DNA of 6,084 bases from Candidatus Zhuqueibacterota bacterium 4484_188. GTDB taxonomy: Bacteria > Calditrichota > Calditrichia > RBG-13-44-9. The DNA lies in contig MVCZ01000118.1 in the NCBI GenBank assembly GCA_002049825.1, forward strand, positions 1-6,084. The letters are read 5' to 3'. The notes beneath the pieces are model-generated. The model made no database searches. It was not told the origin of the DNA and saw only the letters and a list, made by a program, of their open reading frames with translations. How positions within the stretch are numbered: the first letter of the stretch is position 1; every line of letters begins with the position of its first letter. This document shows positions 4,070 through 6,084 of the stretch, piece by piece. Made by a program: the position numbers and the translations under genes.

Positions 4070-5794
4070 CTACTCATCAATCAAATCCACCTCTTTCCAC
4101 CCCCCGGCTCTGTCGACAGCCACCGTTTTTATTTCGTACGGTTTGAATTTGCAGGAATAGCGGGATTCCGGATAATTGAGACGAAGCTCAACGGCAGCGG
4201 ATTTTCCTGCAATCTCCTGGAGCCGCAGAATAATTTTCTTCCGGTCAGCCGAGGGTTTGCAGGCTGATAACCGGAGATTCTGCGGTAACCGGGGCAGAAA
4301 TTCTTTGCTTTCCCCCGAAAGAATCTCCGGGTAGGGAATATCATCTGTTTTGGTCATCGAACCGATGGGCAAATGTGCATAAACCGCCGGCGGGGAATCC
4401 AGCCAGTCCGCCAGTCCCGGCAGGCGCATCGGCAATTCATTTGCTTTTCCGGTTACGACTAACAGCCGGATTTGGTGCACGCCCTGGTCCATAAATTTGC
4501 GGGCGGGGTATTTGGCAATTTTGAAACCCTGTTCGTGGCAGTACGCTGCGCTGCGCAACACCGACAACCGAATTTCGCCGTCGTGGCAATCAAAACCGTG
4601 CAAGCCGGTATGTACCACTGCCAGGGCGGTTTCGCTGTCTGCAAGCATCAGCCAGCGTCCGTGAACATGTTCCTGCCCGTCTGCCGGACGGTCGATGACA
4701 CCGCCGGGAATCTCGCAGCGGACATCGCCCTGTTTAAAGCGGGTGGGAATGGACAATTTCAGCCGCTTTCTTTCCTCGTTCCAGTGAATCCGTAAACGAA
4801 TCTCCAGTACCTGCCAGTCGGCATACCCGATGGTGTCGATGATAATTTTGCTGTGATGAAAATGATGAATTGACTGCCAGATGTTCCGCACCGGTCCTTT
4901 TTCAATTAATCGGATGCTCCGGGAATCCGGCTGAAATTCACCCACCACTTTGCGGTACGCCCAACAGTTCGTTCCCCAGCTATCCCCCAGGTCCTCCACT
5001 ACGATTGGTTTTGCCAGCAAGCCACTTAGCAACGGTTCTCCCCGGTGGTCAAAGAGTTGCCGCACCAGACCCGTTGTTTCATCCGGTTCAAAATTCAGGG
5101 CTGTCCGGCAGGGAGACTGTCGTGTTGCTCCTTCCACCGCTTTCAGCCGGAAATTTTTTGCCCCGATCCCCGGCAAGTCCGCCATGAAACAGATTTTCCG
5201 CCGCCAGCCGTTAAAGGGCAGTAAAGCTTCCGGCTGTTCCTCCTGGCAGACAATCGGGTTTCCGGACAAATCCTGCAATTGCACATGCCACTTGCCGCTC
5301 CACTTAGGACGGTGGGAAAGCATAAATTCCGCTTCCACCGGAACGCGGGTCAGGGCGGGATTGGCATTCAGCACGGTCAGGGGAATCTCCGCCGACTGGT
5401 ATTCTCCGCGGTTAAAAGCGGTGGCGGCGGCTAAACGAAGCCGCCGAAGAATTTGCCCAGATTTGCCGTAAATTTCCAGTGCGTCCCGCTCCGCCGGCTC
5501 GATACAGGAGCCGGGCAGCACATCGTGAAAATCGTTGAACAAATGATCCCGCCAGGCATGGTTCAGTTCTTCTTCGGGAAAAGGCTGACCGAGCGCCCAC
5601 CAGCTTGCCGTGCAAAGCGCTTCGGTTTGCACCAGGGTTTGCAGGTTGCGCTGCGCCGCTCGTTTCAGCCTGGACAGCGAAGTATAACACCCGGTAAACG
5701 ACCTTTGCAGACCACCTTCCACCACCGGCGCCTGTTCCTGCAAATCTTTCACCGCCCGGTAGAAGCGTTCCGGGGTGCTGTGAATGATTTCCAC
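4070..5794 (-). CDS. GH38 alpha-mannosidase, middle and C-terminal part (downstream of a frameshift)
   Basis: This 574-residue open frame is the larger part of a bacterial family GH38 alpha-mannosidase, which removes alpha-linked mannose using a zinc-dependent retaining mechanism. Counting from the GTG at 5792-5794, residues 1-110 cover the end of the catalytic barrel and the middle helical bundle: EIIHSTPERFYRAV, then GLQRSFTGCYTSLSRLKRA (28-46), then LFNDFHDVLPGSCIE (85-99). H90 of FHDVLPG corresponds to the family's zinc-binding histidine. The remaining residues form the beta-rich C-terminal domain, ending with FKPYEIKTVAVD near the C-terminus, the usual closing strand. The GTG is not a true start: the frame stays open upstream (REKENRV) and the preceding protein sequence continues in another frame. 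No signal peptide can be judged because the N-terminus lies outside the window. GC is about 58% in a sampled line (4921-4980), far above the operon to the left. Confidence 0.88.
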   Translation of the reverse strand: MEIIHSTPERFYRAVKDLQEQAPVVEGGLQRSFTGCYTSLSRLKRAAQRNLQTLVQTEALCTASWWALGQPFPEEELNHAWRDHLFNDFHDVLPGSCIEPAERDALEIYGKSGQILRRLRLAAATAFNRGEYQSAEIPLTVLNANPALTRVPVEAEFMLSHRPKWSGKWHVQLQDLSGNPIVCQEEQPEALLPFNGWRRKICFMADLPGIGAKNFRLKAVEGATRQSPCRTALNFEPDETTGLVRQLFDHRGEPLLSGLLAKPIVVEDLGDSWGTNCWAYRKVVGEFQPDSRSIRLIEKGPVRNIWQSIHHFHHSKIIIDTIGYADWQVLEIRLRIHWNEERKRLKLSIPTRFKQGDVRCEIPGGVIDRPADGQEHVHGRWLMLADSETALAVVHTGLHGFDCHDGEIRLSVLRSAAYCHEQGFKIAKYPARKFMDQGVHQIRLLVVTGKANELPMRLPGLADWLDSPPAVYAHLPIGSMTKTDDIPYPEILSGESKEFLPRLPQNLRLSACKPSADRKKIILRLQEIAGKSAAVELRLNYPESRYSCKFKPYEIKTVAVDRAGGWKEVDLIDE

Positions 5795-6084
5795 CCGGTT
5801 TTCTTTTTCCCGCCGTGGTCGCCAATTCCCCAGAATACCGGCACATCCCGGTTCATCTGCAGGGCAAGCGCCACGCCTTGCTGCAAACGTTGCTTCATAT
5901 TTTCGAACTCACTGTGGTAGGGACCTAGTGCGATTCGGTAACTGAGAATTTCCGAACCGTCCACGCCGCGCCAGCGGTAGAGGTCGCCGGGATAATCGAA
6001 CTCGGATTCCAGCGGGCGCCAGTGAATATACATTTCATACCCGGCTTTCAGCAAAATTTGCGGAAGAGCGCCGCTGTGCCCGAA
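5749..6084 (-). CDS. GH38 alpha-mannosidase, catalytic-domain fragment upstream of the frameshift, runs off right edge
   Basis: The frame is open to the window edge and begins FGHSGALPQILLKAGYEMYI. This is the sequence that directly follows the catalytic Asp in family GH38 (D.FGHS..LPQIL), so the nucleophile lies one or two residues beyond the window. It continues with HWRPLESEFDYPG and GVDGSEILSYRI, then reaches VFWGIGDHGG, the conserved glycine-rich motif of the barrel. After that motif the frame goes into unrelated residues (KKKTGWKSF...) and stops at 5749, while the expected continuation is found in the other frame (4070-5794). This fragment alone lacks the middle domain and the zinc-binding histidine and cannot be an active enzyme. 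A TTG at 6052-6054 can be read as a start, but the homology upstream of it shows it is internal. Confidence 0.85.
   Translation of the reverse strand, partial: FGHSGALPQILLKAGYEMYIHWRPLESEFDYPGDLYRWRGVDGSEILSYRIALGPYHSEFENMKQRLQQGVALALQMNRDVPVFWGIGDHGGKKKTGWKSFTAPRNASTGR
5804..5811 (-). other. Frameshift site in the alpha-mannosidase gene
   Basis: On the coding strand the sequence is GGCGGG followed by AAAAAGAAAA. Adding one G to the GGG run restores a single frame reading GDHGGEKENRVEIIHSTPE, which fits the family. The defect is therefore a one-base loss beside two homopolymer runs. That is the typical place for a sequencing or assembly error, though a genuine null mutation or programmed slippage is possible. 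Confidence 0.75.

Noticed and set aside
4459..5471. Several overlapping plus-strand and third-frame reading frames inside the alpha-mannosidase gene
   Set aside because: They are shadows of a high-GC coding sequence: no ribosome sites, arginine/proline-rich composition, and the GH38 frame explains the region fully.

Overview
The window looks like a chromosomal stretch from a Gram-negative carbohydrate degrader, with a younger accessory region set between two glycoside hydrolase genes. Lineage cannot be fixed from the sequence. Large secreted-type glycosidases, a loose lipobox, AT-rich small genes and intergenic runs of TTCGTGTATTTCGTGTG-type text suggest a member of the broad FCB or Calditrichota/KSB1-like groups; this is a low-confidence inference.

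Layout on the + coordinate axis. (1) 1-938, minus strand: N-terminal 312 residues of a family GH2 beta-glycosidase with a signal peptide; the gene runs off the left edge before its catalytic domain. (2) 1119-1520, plus strand: a small toxin-antitoxin module with an intact VapB-like antitoxin and a PIN-domain (VapC-like) toxin reduced to about 21 recognisable residues, broken by a short hairpin-bearing insertion (about 1432-1566). (3) 1663-2928, minus strand: an AT-rich three-gene operon with a good sigma-70-like promoter. In transcription order it encodes a Tat-signal lipoprotein whose body resembles the C-terminal domain of RND membrane-fusion proteins, a 78-residue cysteine-rich 2[4Fe-4S]-type ferredoxin, and a 137-residue secreted protein of unknown function. 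(4) 2930-4069: about 1.1 kb without credible genes but dense in repeats. It holds three 10-bp CACTGAT repeats, a 166-bp element with nested inverted repeats, a perfect 78-bp tandem duplication, hairpin-plus-tail repeats, and two copies of a roughly 90-bp intergenic repeat. (5) 4070-6084, minus strand: a family GH38 alpha-mannosidase lacking its N-terminus (off the right edge) and split by a one-base frameshift next to a homopolymer run.

The two glycosidase genes lie on the same strand, have similar moderate-to-high GC, and may once have belonged to one glycan-degradation cluster. The low-GC operon and repeat field between them look acquired. The most interesting part is the compact lipoprotein/ferredoxin/secreted-protein operon, whose combination I do not recognise as a described system, and the hairpin repeat family found on both sides of it.
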